Below, in pieces: positions 25,450 to 35,257 of a stretch of DNA of 64,000 nt. Position numbers and translations under genes: made by a program. The DNA comes from Nocardioides piscis. Its GTDB lineage: Bacteria > Actinomycetota > Actinomycetes > Propionibacteriales > Nocardioidaceae. Below the pieces are notes generated by a model. The model searched no databases. It was not told the DNA's origin and saw nothing but the letters and a program-made list of their open reading frames with translations. The stretch's first letter is position 1, and every line of letters begins with the position of its first letter. The stretch covers positions 1,116,001-1,180,000 of the forward strand of contig NZ_CP049866.1 in assembly GCF_011300215.1 (NCBI RefSeq). Direction: 5' to 3'.

Positions 25450-26508
25450 ATGGGGAGTCGCCGGGTCGTGTTCGTGGTCGGATCGGGCCGCAGTGGCACC
25501 AGCACCATGAGCGGGACCCTGCAGACGCTCGGACTGCACGTGCCCCAGCCGGAGGTGGTCGCCGACTCCACCAACCCGAAGGGGTTCGGCGAGCCGCAGT
25601 GGGTGGTCGACCTCCACCAGGAGCTGCTCGGGCGCTGCGGGGTGCAGGTCTCCGACGCCCGGCCGCGCGCCTGGCTCGACGCGGGGCGGCTCAGCGCCGA
25701 CCACGCCGTGAGGGAGCGGGTCACCCAGTGGCTGGAGTCGCAGTTCGACCAGGGCGACGAGCTCGTGATCAAGGACCCGCGCGCCGCCTGGTTCCTCGGC
25801 CTCTGGCGGGCGTGTGCCGACCGCTGCGAGGCCACCCCCTCCTACGTCACCATGCTCCGCCCGGTCACCGAGGTCGTGGGCTCGAAGAAGAAGTACTACG
25901 ACCAGCGCCAGGGCGACGTCACCCGCACCGCCGCCTGGATCAACATGATGCTCCACACCGAGCGTGCGACCCGTGGCGAGGCCCGCCGGTTCGTCCGCTA
26001 CTCCGACCTCCTGGACGACTGGACCCAGCCGGTCTTCGCCCTCGGTGAGGCCTTCGACCTCCAGGCCGTCAAGACGGCCATGGCCAACGACATCGCCCAG
26101 GTCCACAAGTTCATCGACCCCTCACTGCGCCGCGTGACCCTCACCTGGGACGACGTCGAGGTCCCGCGCTCGCTGCGTGATCTCGCCGAGGAGACCTGGC
26201 AGACGCTCGACGGGCTGGCCACCGAGGGCGGCGACAGCGCCGAGGCACACGCCCGCAGCGACCAGCTGCGCGTCGCCTATGACGAGATGTATGCCGACGC
26301 CGAGGCGTTCGCCCACTCCACGACCCTGGCGGCGCGGCGCGAGGGCGCTGTCACCGCCCGGCGAGAGATCGAGCAGGCCGCCGCCGAGGCCGCCGTCGAG
26401 GCCGGCGGCGCGCCGCGACTCCCGCACGCCGTCCGGGCGATGGTGCCACCGCGGGCTCGACGGGGGCTTCGCAAGGCGCTGACGCGACGACGCAGCCGGG
26501 AGGCCTGA
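25450..26508 (+). CDS. Sulfotransferase-family protein
   Basis: ATG at 25450 begins MGSRRVVFVVGSGRSGTST, where GSGRSGTS is the 5'-phosphosulfate-binding loop of PAPS-dependent sulfotransferases. The 352-residue protein continues with LVIKDPRAAWFLGLW and FVRYSDLLDD, both common in this superfamily. The C-terminal 90 residues are Ala/Glu/Arg-rich and helical. The stop shares one base with the first glycosyltransferase start, so it heads a four-gene operon. It is likely to sulfate a saccharide made by its neighbours, which is inferred from context. Confidence 0.8.
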   Translation: MGSRRVVFVVGSGRSGTSTMSGTLQTLGLHVPQPEVVADSTNPKGFGEPQWVVDLHQELLGRCGVQVSDARPRAWLDAGRLSADHAVRERVTQWLESQFDQGDELVIKDPRAAWFLGLWRACADRCEATPSYVTMLRPVTEVVGSKKKYYDQRQGDVTRTAAWINMMLHTERATRGEARRFVRYSDLLDDWTQPVFALGEAFDLQAVKTAMANDIAQVHKFIDPSLRRVTLTWDDVEVPRSLRDLAEETWQTLDGLATEGGDSAEAHARSDQLRVAYDEMYADAEAFAHSTTLAARREGAVTARREIEQAAAEAAVEAGGAPRLPHAVRAMVPPRARRGLRKALTRRRSREA

Positions 26509-27482
26509 TGTCGGGCCCGGACATCCCCTCGCTCGAGGGGCTGGTCGACTACGACATCACCTGGCCGTGGACGCGCGGCGAGTCGCTCACGCCCGGCCTG
26601 ACCTGCGTCTTCCGGGTGCGCAACGAAGCACGCAACCTGCCCTGGGTGCTGCCGCCGATCTTCGACGCCGTCCAGCACGTCCTGCTGGTCGACAACGGCT
26701 CCGACGACGGCACGCTCGACGTGGCGCGGCGGATCGCCGACGACTGTGGCGCCGCGGACCGGTTCACCGGGCTCGTCTATCCCCACGAGGTCGCCCGGGC
26801 CGGCGGTGAGCACCTCGCCACTCCCGCCACCAGCGTCCACTCGTTGACGCACTTCTACAACTGGTGCTTCAGCCAGGTCCGCACCGCCTACTCGATGAAG
26901 TGGGACGGCGACATGGTGCTCACGCCCGAGGGCGCGGGCATCCTGCGCGACCTCTCGTGGCAGCTCGAGTCGACCCGCACCATCGTGGCGATGCCGCGCC
27001 ACCCGCTGACGGTCGTCGACGAGTCCACCGGTTGGCTCGACCTGTCGCTGCGGTTCCTCGAGCCCTGGGTCTATCCCATGGGTCCGGACTTCACGTTCGT
27101 GAAGGCCTTCGACTGGGAGCTGCGCGAGTTCCCGGCCGACACCGAGAGGCTCGTCCTCCAGCAGGGGTTGTGCGTGGAGGTCAAGTGGCTCGACGCCGAT
27201 GAATATGCCCACTGGCGCACCGAGGGAGTCGACTTCACCAACACCCGGCTCTATCGCAAGCTGCGCGAGTTCGAGGTCGACGACGCCATCCGGTCGGGAC
27301 GTGCCGAGGAGCTCGGCGGCCTGGTCCGGGTCGACGCGCCGCCCGGCGTCCACATCATCGACCACGTCACGCGCACGTGGCTGCGGCAGCAGCCGCGGCC
27401 CCTCGTCAAGCACTCCCTGCCCGCATCGCTGCGGGAACGGGACAGGTCGACCGGCAGCCGGCGGACGGGGGCTCCTTCGTGA
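26508..27482 (+). CDS. Glycosyltransferase family 2 protein
   Basis: The 324-residue protein has a GT-A fold: LTCVFRVRNEARNLPWVLPPI, HVLLVDNGSDDGTLDVARRI and a DxD-type metal site in MKWDGDMVLTPEG. No membrane helices are visible. It overlaps the sulfotransferase by one base and the next gene by four (GTGA). A role in assembling an extracellular or wall-linked glycan is inferred from the operon with two more transferases and the convergent UDP-glucose dehydrogenase gene. Confidence 0.82.
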   Translation: MSGPDIPSLEGLVDYDITWPWTRGESLTPGLTCVFRVRNEARNLPWVLPPIFDAVQHVLLVDNGSDDGTLDVARRIADDCGAADRFTGLVYPHEVARAGGEHLATPATSVHSLTHFYNWCFSQVRTAYSMKWDGDMVLTPEGAGILRDLSWQLESTRTIVAMPRHPLTVVDESTGWLDLSLRFLEPWVYPMGPDFTFVKAFDWELREFPADTERLVLQQGLCVEVKWLDADEYAHWRTEGVDFTNTRLYRKLREFEVDDAIRSGRAEELGGLVRVDAPPGVHIIDHVTRTWLRQQPRPLVKHSLPASLRERDRSTGSRRTGAPS

Positions 27483-29188
27483 CCCATCCCCTCGACGGCT
27501 TCACCTCCCCATCTCCCCTGCTGGCGATCGGCGACGACGACACAGGTGCAGACCTGGCCCCGCCCGGGTCCACCTTCACGACCCTGGCCGGGGCCGCCGA
27601 CATCGGCCGCGGCTGGAAGTCCGTCCTGTGGATGACGGCGGACCGCGCCTCCCTGCGCCAGCGGGCCTCGGCCCTGCCACGCGTGGGCCAGGTGCGGGTG
27701 GTGGCCCTCTGGCTCACCGATGCCACCGACCCGCTCGTGGTGCACCCCCGGCCCGAGTGGCCGCCGCTGACCAGCCTGATGGCCCGCGAGACCGACCGGG
27801 GGGTGCTGACCGTCCTGCGCTTCGTCCGCCCCGTGGCGGCCCACCAGGTGCTGGTCGAGTGTGCCCGGCAGGCGGCCGGCGGCGACCACGGGCACGGTGG
27901 GCTGGTCGTCGGATATGCCGGGCGGGAGGCTGCCGCTGGACTCGACGTGCGCGCGCCCTGGTTCCACGACGCGACCGAGGCCGGTGACCCTGAGCGCGAC
28001 GTGCCCCCCGACGTGGTGATCTCCTCCCAGCCCGGCGGACCCGAGGTCCACCACGTGACCGACCGGGCCCCCCTGGTGGTCACCGACCCGGGCCTCGAGC
28101 CCGTGGACGAGCTGGTCGTCAACCCGGTGGGCTGGCGCAAGGACTGGGACGAGCCCGTGCGCGACCTCGACCCACGGCTGCGGCTGACCGAGCGGACCAT
28201 CGAGGGGCTCAGGGCGGTCCAGGGCCTTCGCGTCGACCTGGCCACCGCCGATCCTCGGGTCGTGGCGGGGTTGGCGACGGCGGGGGTCCCGCTGCTCGCG
28301 GAGGGCACCAACCCCCACCTCAGCCCGGAGCTCGCCGCCGCGCTCGCAGCGCCTGCAGACCTCGACGACGGACTCGCCCGCGAGGAGCACAGCGTCGCCA
28401 CCAGGCGCGCGGCACTCGACACCCACTCCACGCTCGCCTGGCGACGCGACCTGGCCCGGGGCGCAGGTGTCCGGTTCGTGGCGCAGCCGAAGGTGAGCGT
28501 CCTGCTCGCCACGATGCGCCCCCACCAGCTCGACTTCGCGCTGCGCCAGCTCGCGCGCCAGCGCGACGTCGAGCTCCAGGTGGTCCTCGGCACCCACGGC
28601 TGGACGGTGGACGAGGACCAGGTGCGCGCCCGGCTCGCAGGGCATGACGTCGTCGTACGAACCCATGACGAGGATGCGTTCTTCGGCGACGTGCTCGACG
28701 ACGCGGCGGCCGCGGCCGGCGGCGACGTCCTGATGAAGGTCGACGACGACGACTGGTATTCCCCGCACGCCGTCCACGACCTGCTCCTCGCTCGTCGCTA
28801 CACCGGCGCGGAGGTGGTCGGGATGCCGAGCGAGTTCGTCTATCTCGAGGAGCTCGGGGTCACCGCCCGCCGCAACCACCCGACCGAGGTCTTCAACCGC
28901 TTCGTCGCGGGCGGGACGATCATGATCGACCGTCACGTGCTCCGTGGCGTGGGCGGGTTCCGGCGCGTGCGCCGCTTCGTCGACGCCCAGCTCCTCAACG
29001 CGGTCGAGGCCGGCGGTGGCCGGATCTATCGCACCCACGGTCTGGGATATGTCCTTCGACGCACCGGGTCGGGGCACACCTGGGCCTCCGACCCCGAGTC
29101 CTTCCGCCGACCCGAGATCCTCGAGCGCGAGTGGACCGGCTTCCACGCCAGCCGCGAGCTCACCGTGCAACAGGCGGACCTGCCATGA
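27479..29188 (+). CDS. Two-domain glycosyltransferase
   Basis: The GTG start overlaps the preceding stop by 4 bases and gives 569 residues. The N-terminal 330 residues have no family I can name; parts (VVISSQPGGPEVHHVTDRAPLVVTDPG, LRLTERTIEGLRAVQGLRVDLA) look like a degenerate glycosyltransferase or Rossmann-like domain. From about residue 338 a GT2 domain follows: KVSVLLATMRPHQLDFALRQLARQ, LMKVDDDDWYSPHAVHDLL (metal-binding Asp cluster) and GTIMIDRHVLRGVGGF. It overlaps the following transferase by ATGA. Confidence 0.75.
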   Translation: MTHPLDGFTSPSPLLAIGDDDTGADLAPPGSTFTTLAGAADIGRGWKSVLWMTADRASLRQRASALPRVGQVRVVALWLTDATDPLVVHPRPEWPPLTSLMARETDRGVLTVLRFVRPVAAHQVLVECARQAAGGDHGHGGLVVGYAGREAAAGLDVRAPWFHDATEAGDPERDVPPDVVISSQPGGPEVHHVTDRAPLVVTDPGLEPVDELVVNPVGWRKDWDEPVRDLDPRLRLTERTIEGLRAVQGLRVDLATADPRVVAGLATAGVPLLAEGTNPHLSPELAAALAAPADLDDGLAREEHSVATRRAALDTHSTLAWRRDLARGAGVRFVAQPKVSVLLATMRPHQLDFALRQLARQRDVELQVVLGTHGWTVDEDQVRARLAGHDVVVRTHDEDAFFGDVLDDAAAAAGGDVLMKVDDDDWYSPHAVHDLLLARRYTGAEVVGMPSEFVYLEELGVTARRNHPTEVFNRFVAGGTIMIDRHVLRGVGGFRRVRRFVDAQLLNAVEAGGGRIYRTHGLGYVLRRTGSGHTWASDPESFRRPEILEREWTGFHASRELTVQQADLP

Positions 29189-30627
29189 CGCGCGAGCTGC
29201 AGCCGCTGGTCCGGCGCAACGAGTGGCGTTCGCTCACCCCGGCGCCGCTCGACGACTGGGAGCCCGAGAAGAGCGTCAGCGTCGTGATCCCGACCTGGCA
29301 GGCCGGGGCCACGCTCCCCGTCGTCCTGGCCGCTCTCGCGGCGCAGACCTATCCGACCCACCTGCTCGAGGTCGTCGTCGTCGACGACGGCAACCCCGAC
29401 CCGGTGGTGCTGCCCGAGGTCCGGCCCGAGAACACGGTGCTCGTCCGGGTGGGTGACGGCTGGGGCCGCGCCAACGCCTGCCACACCGGCGTGCAGGCCA
29501 GCAGCGGCGAGATCATCCAGTGGCTCGACGCCGACATGCTGTGCTTCGCCGAGCACGTGGCGGCCCAGGCACGGTGGCACCACCTCGTGGACTACGCGGT
29601 CGTCCTGGGCACCAAGCGCTTCGTCGACCCGTCGGCCCTGGTCGGCATCGAGCCGGGTGCCGTCCGCGACGCGGTCGCCGACGGAGCGATCGCCACGACC
29701 TGGGACTGGGACGCCGAGGAGACGCACAAGTGGGTCGAGGGGATGTGGCGGCGTACGAACGACCTGACCCTCGCCGGCCCGCGTGCGTTCCGTGCCCACG
29801 TCGGCGCCACCGGGTCGCTGACGCGCTCGCTCTACGACGCTGCGGGAGGTATGGCGACGAGCCTGCGCCTGGGCGAGGACATGGAGCTGGGACACCGGCT
29901 CGCCGAGGCAGGCGGCGTGCTGCTCCCGGAGCACTCGTCGCGCGCCTGGCACCTCGGACGCACCCACGTGATGGAGCACCGCGACGCGATCAACCGCTAC
30001 AACGACGCGTTCCTCGCCAACCTCGTGCCCACGATGCGACCCAAGCGGAACCGACGTGGGCGGCGCTACGACGTGCCCTTCCTCGAGGTGGTCCTGGACT
30101 CGCGTGCGCACCCGGGCGAGCGCGTGCAGCGGGTCGTCGACGCGGTCCTGGACTCCACGCTCGACGACCTGCGGGTCGTCCTGGTCGGGGACTGGTCGTC
30201 GCTGACCCAGGAGCGCATCTCCCCGGTGCGAGACCCGCGCCTGGAGGCGCGGATCGTCCAGCGGACCTATGCCGGGGACCAGCGCGTCGAGCTGGTGACC
30301 GACCTCCCGACGACCCGCCGCTCGCCGTGGCGGCTGACCCTGGACGGCGTGACCACGGCGCCGGGGGAGTCGGCCCTCGAGGACCTGCTCGACGATCTCG
30401 AGCGCCACCACGACGGCGCCGCGGTGATCGAGGGCGTCGGCCGCCTGGAGCGCACCGCCGCCGTGTCACGGGTGCTGCGTGTCCACGGCCGGCTGGGCGA
30501 CGACGAGCTCGACTCGGCGTACGGCCTCGTCCGGCGCTCGGCGAGCGACGTCGGTTGGGTGGCGACCGACGAGCGCGAGGTGCCGCGCTACGAGGGGAAG
30601 ATGAAGCCGCCGGTCCCTCGGGACTGA
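29185..30627 (+). CDS. Glycosyltransferase family 2 protein with C-terminal extension
   Basis: The 480-residue protein starts with a GT2 domain: SVSVVIPTWQAGATLPVVLAALAAQTYP, VVVVDDGNPDPVVLP, IIQWLDADMLCFAEHV (DxD) and LRLGEDMELGHRLAEAGGVLLPE (the ED acceptor motif). After residue 300 comes a segment that itself resembles a second partial GT-like domain (VPFLEVVLDSRAHPGERVQRVVDAVLDSTLDDLRVVLVGDW). No membrane helices are seen. It is the last gene of the operon and converges with ugd. Confidence 0.8.
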   Translation: MTRELQPLVRRNEWRSLTPAPLDDWEPEKSVSVVIPTWQAGATLPVVLAALAAQTYPTHLLEVVVVDDGNPDPVVLPEVRPENTVLVRVGDGWGRANACHTGVQASSGEIIQWLDADMLCFAEHVAAQARWHHLVDYAVVLGTKRFVDPSALVGIEPGAVRDAVADGAIATTWDWDAEETHKWVEGMWRRTNDLTLAGPRAFRAHVGATGSLTRSLYDAAGGMATSLRLGEDMELGHRLAEAGGVLLPEHSSRAWHLGRTHVMEHRDAINRYNDAFLANLVPTMRPKRNRRGRRYDVPFLEVVLDSRAHPGERVQRVVDAVLDSTLDDLRVVLVGDWSSLTQERISPVRDPRLEARIVQRTYAGDQRVELVTDLPTTRRSPWRLTLDGVTTAPGESALEDLLDDLERHHDGAAVIEGVGRLERTAAVSRVLRVHGRLGDDELDSAYGLVRRSASDVGWVATDEREVPRYEGKMKPPVPRD

Positions 30628-30684
30628 TCTCGTGCGGCCCTCACTCCTCACACCCGGCCAGCGGGACGCCAGCGACGCAGGCGC

Positions 30685-31875
30685 TCAGTCCGAGCCGAAG
30701 AGGTCGCGGGTGTAGACCTTGTCGCGGACGTCCTCGAGCTCGGGCGACATCCGGTTGGCCACGATCACGTCGGCCGTCGCCTTGAAGTCGGCCAGGTCGT
30801 CGCACATCTCGGAGCCGAAGAACCTGCCGTCGGCATCGAGGTGGCTCGCCTCGATCTCGGGCTCGAAGACCACGACCCGCACGCCCCTGGCCTTGATCCG
30901 CTTCATGATCCCCTGCACCGACGACTCGCGGAAGTTGTCCGAGCCGGCCTTCATCAGCAGCCGGTGGATCCCCACGACCTTGGGGTGTCGGTCGAGGATG
31001 TCGAAGGCGACGAAGTCCTTGCGGGTCGTGTTTGCCTCGACGATGGCGTGGATGAGGTTCTGCGGGACCTCGGAGTAGTTGGCCAGCAGCTGGCGGGTGT
31101 CCTTGGGCAGGCAGTAGCCGCCGTAGCCGAAGGACGGGTTGTTGTAGTGGGTGCCGATCCGCGGGTCGAGGCCGACGCCGTCGATGATCTGTCGCGTCGA
31201 GAGACCGCGGGAGAGCGCGAACGAGTCGAGCTCGTTGAAGAAGGCGACGCGCATCGCCAGATAGGTGTTGGCGAAGAGCTTGATCGCCTCGGCCTCGGTG
31301 GGCTCGGTGAAGAGCAGTGGGACGTCGTCGATGTCGGCGCCCTTGACCAGCAGCTCGGCGAACCGACGCGCCCGCGCGGAGTCCTCTCCGACCACGATCC
31401 GCGACGGGTTGAGGTTGTCGTGGAGGGCGCGCCCCTCCCGCAGGAACTCCGGGCTGAAGATGACGTCTGCGGTCCCGAGCCGCTGGCGCACGTCCTCGAC
31501 GAAGCCGACGGGGATCGTCGACTTGATCACCATCGTGGCGCCGGGAGCCGCCTTCAGCACGTCGGCGATGACTGCCTCGACCGAGTCGGTGTTGAAGTAG
31601 TTGCTCACCTCGTCGTAGTTGGTCGGCGTCGCGATGATGACGAAATCGGCGTCGGCATAGGCCTGCGCGGGGTCGGTGGTGAACGTGAGCGTCAGGTCCT
31701 CGCGGGCGAGGAACCTGCTGATGTCGTCGTCGTGGATCGGGCTCTGCCCGGCCTGCAGCCGCTCGATGCGACCCTCGTCGAGGTCGAGGCCGACCACGTC
31801 GTTGTCGCGGGCCAACAGGCAGGCCATGGAGAGTCCGACATAGCCCAGGCCGGCAACGGCGATCTTCGTGGTCAC
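30685..31875 (-). CDS. ugd: UDP-glucose 6-dehydrogenase
   Basis: The 396-residue enzyme oxidises UDP-glucose to UDP-glucuronate. It has the NAD loop [50 protein letters not shown], and the catalytic Cys in [16 protein letters not shown], followed by the C-terminal UDP-binding domain. The overall shape is like the shorter bacterial Ugd (about 390 residues). It sits back to back with the glycosyltransferase operon, suggesting that a glucuronate-containing glycan is made from these genes. Confidence 0.92.
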   Translation of the reverse strand: MTTKIAVAGLGYVGLSMACLLARDNDVVGLDLDEGRIERLQAGQSPIHDDDISRFLAREDLTLTFTTDPAQAYADADFVIIATPTNYDEVSNYFNTDSVEAVIADVLKAAPGATMVIKSTIPVGFVEDVRQRLGTADVIFSPEFLREGRALHDNLNPSRIVVGEDSARARRFAELLVKGADIDDVPLLFTEPTEAEAIKLFANTYLAMRVAFFNELDSFALSRGLSTRQIIDGVGLDPRIGTHYNNPSFGYGGYCLPKDTRQLLANYSEVPQNLIHAIVEANTTRKDFVAFDILDRHPKVVGIHRLLMKAGSDNFRESSVQGIMKRIKARGVRVVVFEPEIEASHLDADGRFFGSEMCDDLADFKATADVIVANRMSPELEDVRDKVYTRDLFGSD

Positions 31876-32034
31876 GCCGTCATTGTGCCCGCTGCGGGCG
31901 CCGGACGCGGTGACCCCTCGGTCGCCGGGGGATGAACGGCAGTCGAGGGGGTGACCTTCGGTCCTTGTCGAGCACGGGGTCGGGGCGTCATGGTGGTGGG
32001 GACATCATCTGCAGCGACCTCGAGAGGAGCTGTC

Positions 32035-32457
32035 ATGGACGAGGCAGTCACCGCGCTCACCACCGAAGAGTGCTGGGAGATGTTGGAGCAGGAGGAGTTC
32101 GGGCGCATCGCGTTCCGACTGGTCGACGAGGTGCACATCACCCCGATCAACTACGCGGTCGACGGCCGCAGCCTGCTGTTCCGCAGCGCCGAGGGCGAGA
32201 AGCTCCTGGCGATCGTGATGGGTTCCGAGGTCGCGTTCGAGGTCGACCACTACAACGACGACTTCGCGCGCAGCGTGGTCGTCCGTGGCGCCGCGCGTCT
32301 GCTGCCCGAGGACGAGGCGCACCGCGCGGAGAACGTCCCGCTCAGGCCCTGGGTGGCTGAGGAGAAGTACAACGTCGTCGAGCTGCAGCCGAGGGTGGTC
32401 TCGGGTCGCGCCTTCCACCTCTCCCGGCCCTGGCTGCACCTGCGGCCGCACGACTGA
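32035..32457 (+). CDS. Pyridoxamine 5'-phosphate oxidase-like (Nim-type) flavin protein
   Basis: The 140-residue split-barrel protein has the PPOX-like pattern: LTTEECWEMLEQEEFGRIAF, HITPINYAVDGRSLLFRSAEGEKL, VAFEVDHYNDDFARSVVVRGAARLL. This matches F420/FMN-binding Nim-like proteins common in actinobacteria. AGAGGAG lies 6 bases before ATG 32035, which decides this start over an upstream ATG. The 159-base leader between ugd and this gene contains no other ORF I can support. Confidence 0.82.
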   Translation: MDEAVTALTTEECWEMLEQEEFGRIAFRLVDEVHITPINYAVDGRSLLFRSAEGEKLLAIVMGSEVAFEVDHYNDDFARSVVVRGAARLLPEDEAHRAENVPLRPWVAEEKYNVVELQPRVVSGRAFHLSRPWLHLRPHD

Positions 32458-32571
32458 CAAGCACCCTCAGGACGCATGCCGCCGCGTCGATCAGGGGCCG
32501 TTCGGGAGCGCCCGTGGAGAGGGTGATTCTTGGGCCGATCCGTTGTCGGTGGTCTCTGGAAGAGTGCTCTC

Positions 32572-33822
32572 ATGACGGCGCTCCCTCACTCCTTCGACCA
32601 CCAGGTCGCAGCCGCCGCGCGCCGGTGTGCCGAGGCGGTCGAGTCGGTGTCGGATGCGCCGTTGTGGTCGATGGGCTCGGGTGAGGTGGGGGAGACGCTG
32701 CTGGTCCTGACCCGGGCGCGGGCGCAGCTCGACGAGCTGTTGATGCGGGTCTTGCGTCATGGTGAGACGGTCGAGACGGGCCTGGAGACTGGCGCGGTGT
32801 CGACGACGAGCTGGTGGTCCCACGAGACGAGGACGACGCGCGCCGAGGCGCACCGGATGCGTCGGTTGGCCGAGGGCCTCGAGCGCCACGCCTGCGTCCG
32901 GGAGGCGCTGGCGGCGGGTGAGGTGCTGACCGATCAGGCGCGGGTCATCGTGGACGCGGTCGACGCGCTGCCCGACGACGTCGCCGAGTGGGTGCCTCCG
33001 GCAGCGACGGAGTTCTTGTTGGCCAGGGCGCATGACCATGACGCGAAGGCGTTGCGGGTCCTGGGCCGGCGGCTCCTGGAGGTCATCGATCCCGAGGCTG
33101 CGGACGCCGAGGAGGCGCGCCGGCTGGAGGCCGAGGAGCGCGAGGCGCGGGCGGCGGCGGCGTTGACGATGTCCGACGACGGGCACGGCAGGTGCCATGG
33201 CCGGTTCACGCTGCCGACGCTGCACGCGGAGATGTTGCGCAAGCACCTGATGGCGTTGGCCTCTCCGGCCCGGGCAGGGACCACTGCGCCGACGCAGCCG
33301 GGGGAGCGGGGGTTGTCGCGGCACCGGATGGGTCGCGCGTTCATGGACTACATCGAGTCCCGGCCAGCCGACTCGGTGCCGTCTGCTGGCGGGGTGCCCG
33401 CCACGGTCGTGGTGACGATGAAGCTCTCGACGTTGCTGGGTGGGTTGAGGGCGGCATCGTTGGACACCGGTGCGCGGATCAGCGCTGGTGAGGCCCGCCG
33501 GCTCGCCTGCAAGGCTGGCATCATCCCGGTCGTGCTGGGCGGGCGGAGCGTCGTCCTCGACGTCGGGCGCAAGCGACGCTTCCACTCCGAGGCGCAACGC
33601 ATCGCAATGGGTGTGCGCGACGGTGGCTGCACCGCCGCCGGATGTGATGCGCCGCCGGGTCTGTGCCATGCCCACCACGACGTCGCCTGGTCGAAGGGCG
33701 GCGGGACGAGTGTCGAGCAGGGGAGGCTGCTCTGCTCGAAGCACCACACGCGCATCCACGACCCGGCGTTCCAGCACTCCCTCGACAAGCACGGGAAGGT
33801 GCTCTTCAGTCGGCGGACGTGA
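32572..33822 (+). CDS. DUF222/HNH endonuclease-family protein (13E12 repeat type)
   Basis: The 416-residue product has the helical DUF222 region (ARARAQLDELLMRVLRHGE, REALAAGEVLTDQARVIVDAVDALP) typical of mycobacterial 13E12 repeat proteins. The C-terminal HNH nuclease motif is CTAAGCDAPPGLCHAHHDVAWSKGGGTSVEQGRLLCSKHHTRIHD, with paired Cys and His residues as zinc and catalytic ligands. ATG at 32572 is preceded by a weak site. Such genes are multicopy in actinobacteria and often flank mobile or accessory DNA; whether they mobilise themselves is unknown. Confidence 0.85.
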   Translation: MTALPHSFDHQVAAAARRCAEAVESVSDAPLWSMGSGEVGETLLVLTRARAQLDELLMRVLRHGETVETGLETGAVSTTSWWSHETRTTRAEAHRMRRLAEGLERHACVREALAAGEVLTDQARVIVDAVDALPDDVAEWVPPAATEFLLARAHDHDAKALRVLGRRLLEVIDPEAADAEEARRLEAEEREARAAAALTMSDDGHGRCHGRFTLPTLHAEMLRKHLMALASPARAGTTAPTQPGERGLSRHRMGRAFMDYIESRPADSVPSAGGVPATVVVTMKLSTLLGGLRAASLDTGARISAGEARRLACKAGIIPVVLGGRSVVLDVGRKRRFHSEAQRIAMGVRDGGCTAAGCDAPPGLCHAHHDVAWSKGGGTSVEQGRLLCSKHHTRIHDPAFQHSLDKHGKVLFSRRT

Positions 33823-33917
33823 GGCGTTCGCGGCGTTAAGACGCAGTTCGACCCGTTCCGAATGACGATCCGGCTAGAGCGACAAGCGCCCTCGTCGGCC
33901 GGGCAGCGCGACCGACC

Positions 33918-34700
33918 TCAACTGGTGCTGTCAAGGATCAGTCGGGTCGCCTCTTGCGGTGCGTCCCATTGTGGAAAGTGGCCACACCGCTCGAACCAGT
34001 GCAGCCTTGCGTCCGGAAACAGTTCCGTGGCACGTGCGGCCTGTCTCGGCATGGTCACCAGGTCACGACGACCCCAACCGATCGTGACCCGGCCGGGCAC
34101 AGTGCCGGCCGGCGCACCCTGCTGCTTGGGCCCCTTGGTCAGTGCGTCCAAGGCCGCGCCGGTCGACGGGGAGTCGGCCAGCCCGCGCACATCCGGCAGC
34201 ACGGTCTCGCGCGAGAGTGCCCAGGGCCGCGCCGAGAACTGCGCGAGCAGCAGCGTCCTTCCCACGGGGTTGCCCAGCAGTGCTGGCAGCGTGCCTCGAA
34301 GCGCCCGGACCAGAGCGATCGATGGCCGAAGCGTGGCGCCGAAGACGGCGAGTTCGCGGTCGCTCCAGAAACCACCCGGGTCCAACGCCACGGTGTCGCC
34401 GCCGACGCCTCGCCGTGCGAGCTCGAGCACCATTCGGCCACCCATCGACTGGCCGACGATCGACACCCCGTCCAGACCTTGTTCGCGGATGAATTCTGCG
34501 ACGGAGTCGGTGAGGGTGGCTATCGAGACCTCGCCGGTCAAAGGAAGCGACTCGCCGAAACCCGGCAGGTCGACGGCGATGACCTCACGGCTCTCGGCCA
34601 GTCCGTCGATGATCGGGGACCAGGATCGCCATCCAGCGCCCAGACCGTGCACGAGCAACAAGGGCCTGCCGCTTCCGCGGCGCGCATGGTTCAACGTCAT
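33918..34700 (-). CDS. Alpha/beta-hydrolase
   Basis: The 260-residue enzyme shows the oxyanion loop LLLVHGLGAGWRSW, the nucleophile elbow VGQSMGGRMVLEL, the acid in TIGWGRRDLVTMP and the catalytic His in FERCGHFPQWDAPQE. There is no signal peptide. The ATG at 34700 is chosen because it directly precedes TLNHARRGSGRPLLLVHG. Codon choice looks slightly less GC-biased than in neighbouring operons. It stands alone, and the substrate (ester, epoxide or C-C bond) cannot be told. Confidence 0.85.
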   Translation of the reverse strand: MTLNHARRGSGRPLLLVHGLGAGWRSWSPIIDGLAESREVIAVDLPGFGESLPLTGEVSIATLTDSVAEFIREQGLDGVSIVGQSMGGRMVLELARRGVGGDTVALDPGGFWSDRELAVFGATLRPSIALVRALRGTLPALLGNPVGRTLLLAQFSARPWALSRETVLPDVRGLADSPSTGAALDALTKGPKQQGAPAGTVPGRVTIGWGRRDLVTMPRQAARATELFPDARLHWFERCGHFPQWDAPQEATRLILDSTS

Positions 34701-34965
34701 TTCTTGAACGCTAGCCCACGCGGAAATCTGTGCATCGCCACCGCGAGCCGATCCGCAACGAGAGACACTGATCCACACACTCCACCGCTGCTAGATCCGG
34801 ACGTTTGAATGCGACCGGCGCTGAGCGCCCTGACTTGCCGTGCCATGCAGACCGGGCTGCGTCGGCTGTTTGGCCCGCGCCGACAAGCGGCGGGATGACG
34901 CACGCCAAGCCGGTCGGTTGCACTGTTGTGCGGCGGGGCCAGCCAGGCTCGCCTACTCTCGAGCG
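34701..34965. other. Gene-free stretch at the left side of an accessory region
   Basis: These 265 bases hold no ORF I can support on either strand. A small hairpin GGCGCTGAGCGCC lies near 34820. The only promoter-like element is TACTCT at 34954-34959, 6 bases before the HTH gene. No tRNA or obvious attachment repeat is visible. Confidence 0.4.
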
Positions 34966-35130
34966 ATGACCGAGCCGATCACGCCCAGACAGCTCTCAGT
35001 AGAACTCAGCCTCAGTCCGACCACGATCCGTCAGTGGCTGCGCGACCAAGGCTGGCAGAGCGCTCCGTATCGCCGATGGGAACTATCCACAGAGCAGGCG
35101 GACCAGGTTCGCAAGCACTTCCGCAACTGA
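34966..35130 (+). CDS. 54-residue helix-turn-helix protein
   Basis: The product is one HTH unit (ITPRQLSVELSLSPTTIRQWLRDQGW) plus a short basic tail (YRRWELSTEQADQVRKHFRN). It resembles the DNA-recognition part of MerR or excisionase proteins without an effector domain. A TACTCT -10 sits 6 bases before the ATG, indicating a leaderless transcript. It is encoded 127 bases upstream of the DUF4062 gene in the same direction, and may regulate it. Small proteins of this sort often accompany accessory or defence genes, and that link is inference. Confidence 0.6.
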   Translation: MTEPITPRQLSVELSLSPTTIRQWLRDQGWQSAPYRRWELSTEQADQVRKHFRN

Positions 35131-35257
35131 CTACGTCGTCAGGCGGCGGTATCACCCATTGGTTCCATCCCCTGCTGTCCCTCCTTGACGGCACTCCAAC
35201 GCGGTCGGACGCCTCGAAGCCGCCCGTGTGTCTACGCCATGACCTAGGGTCGCCGGC

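Noticed and set aside
31945..31970. GGTGACCTTCGGTCC upstream of the PPOX-like gene as a DosR/DevR-type box
   Set aside because: Only the inner GACC-TTC-GGTC is symmetric and no DosR-like gene or second box is present, so the match is too weak.
32572..33822. HNH/DUF222 gene as part of a mobile element with defined ends
   Set aside because: No terminal inverted repeats, target duplication or transposase could be seen around it.
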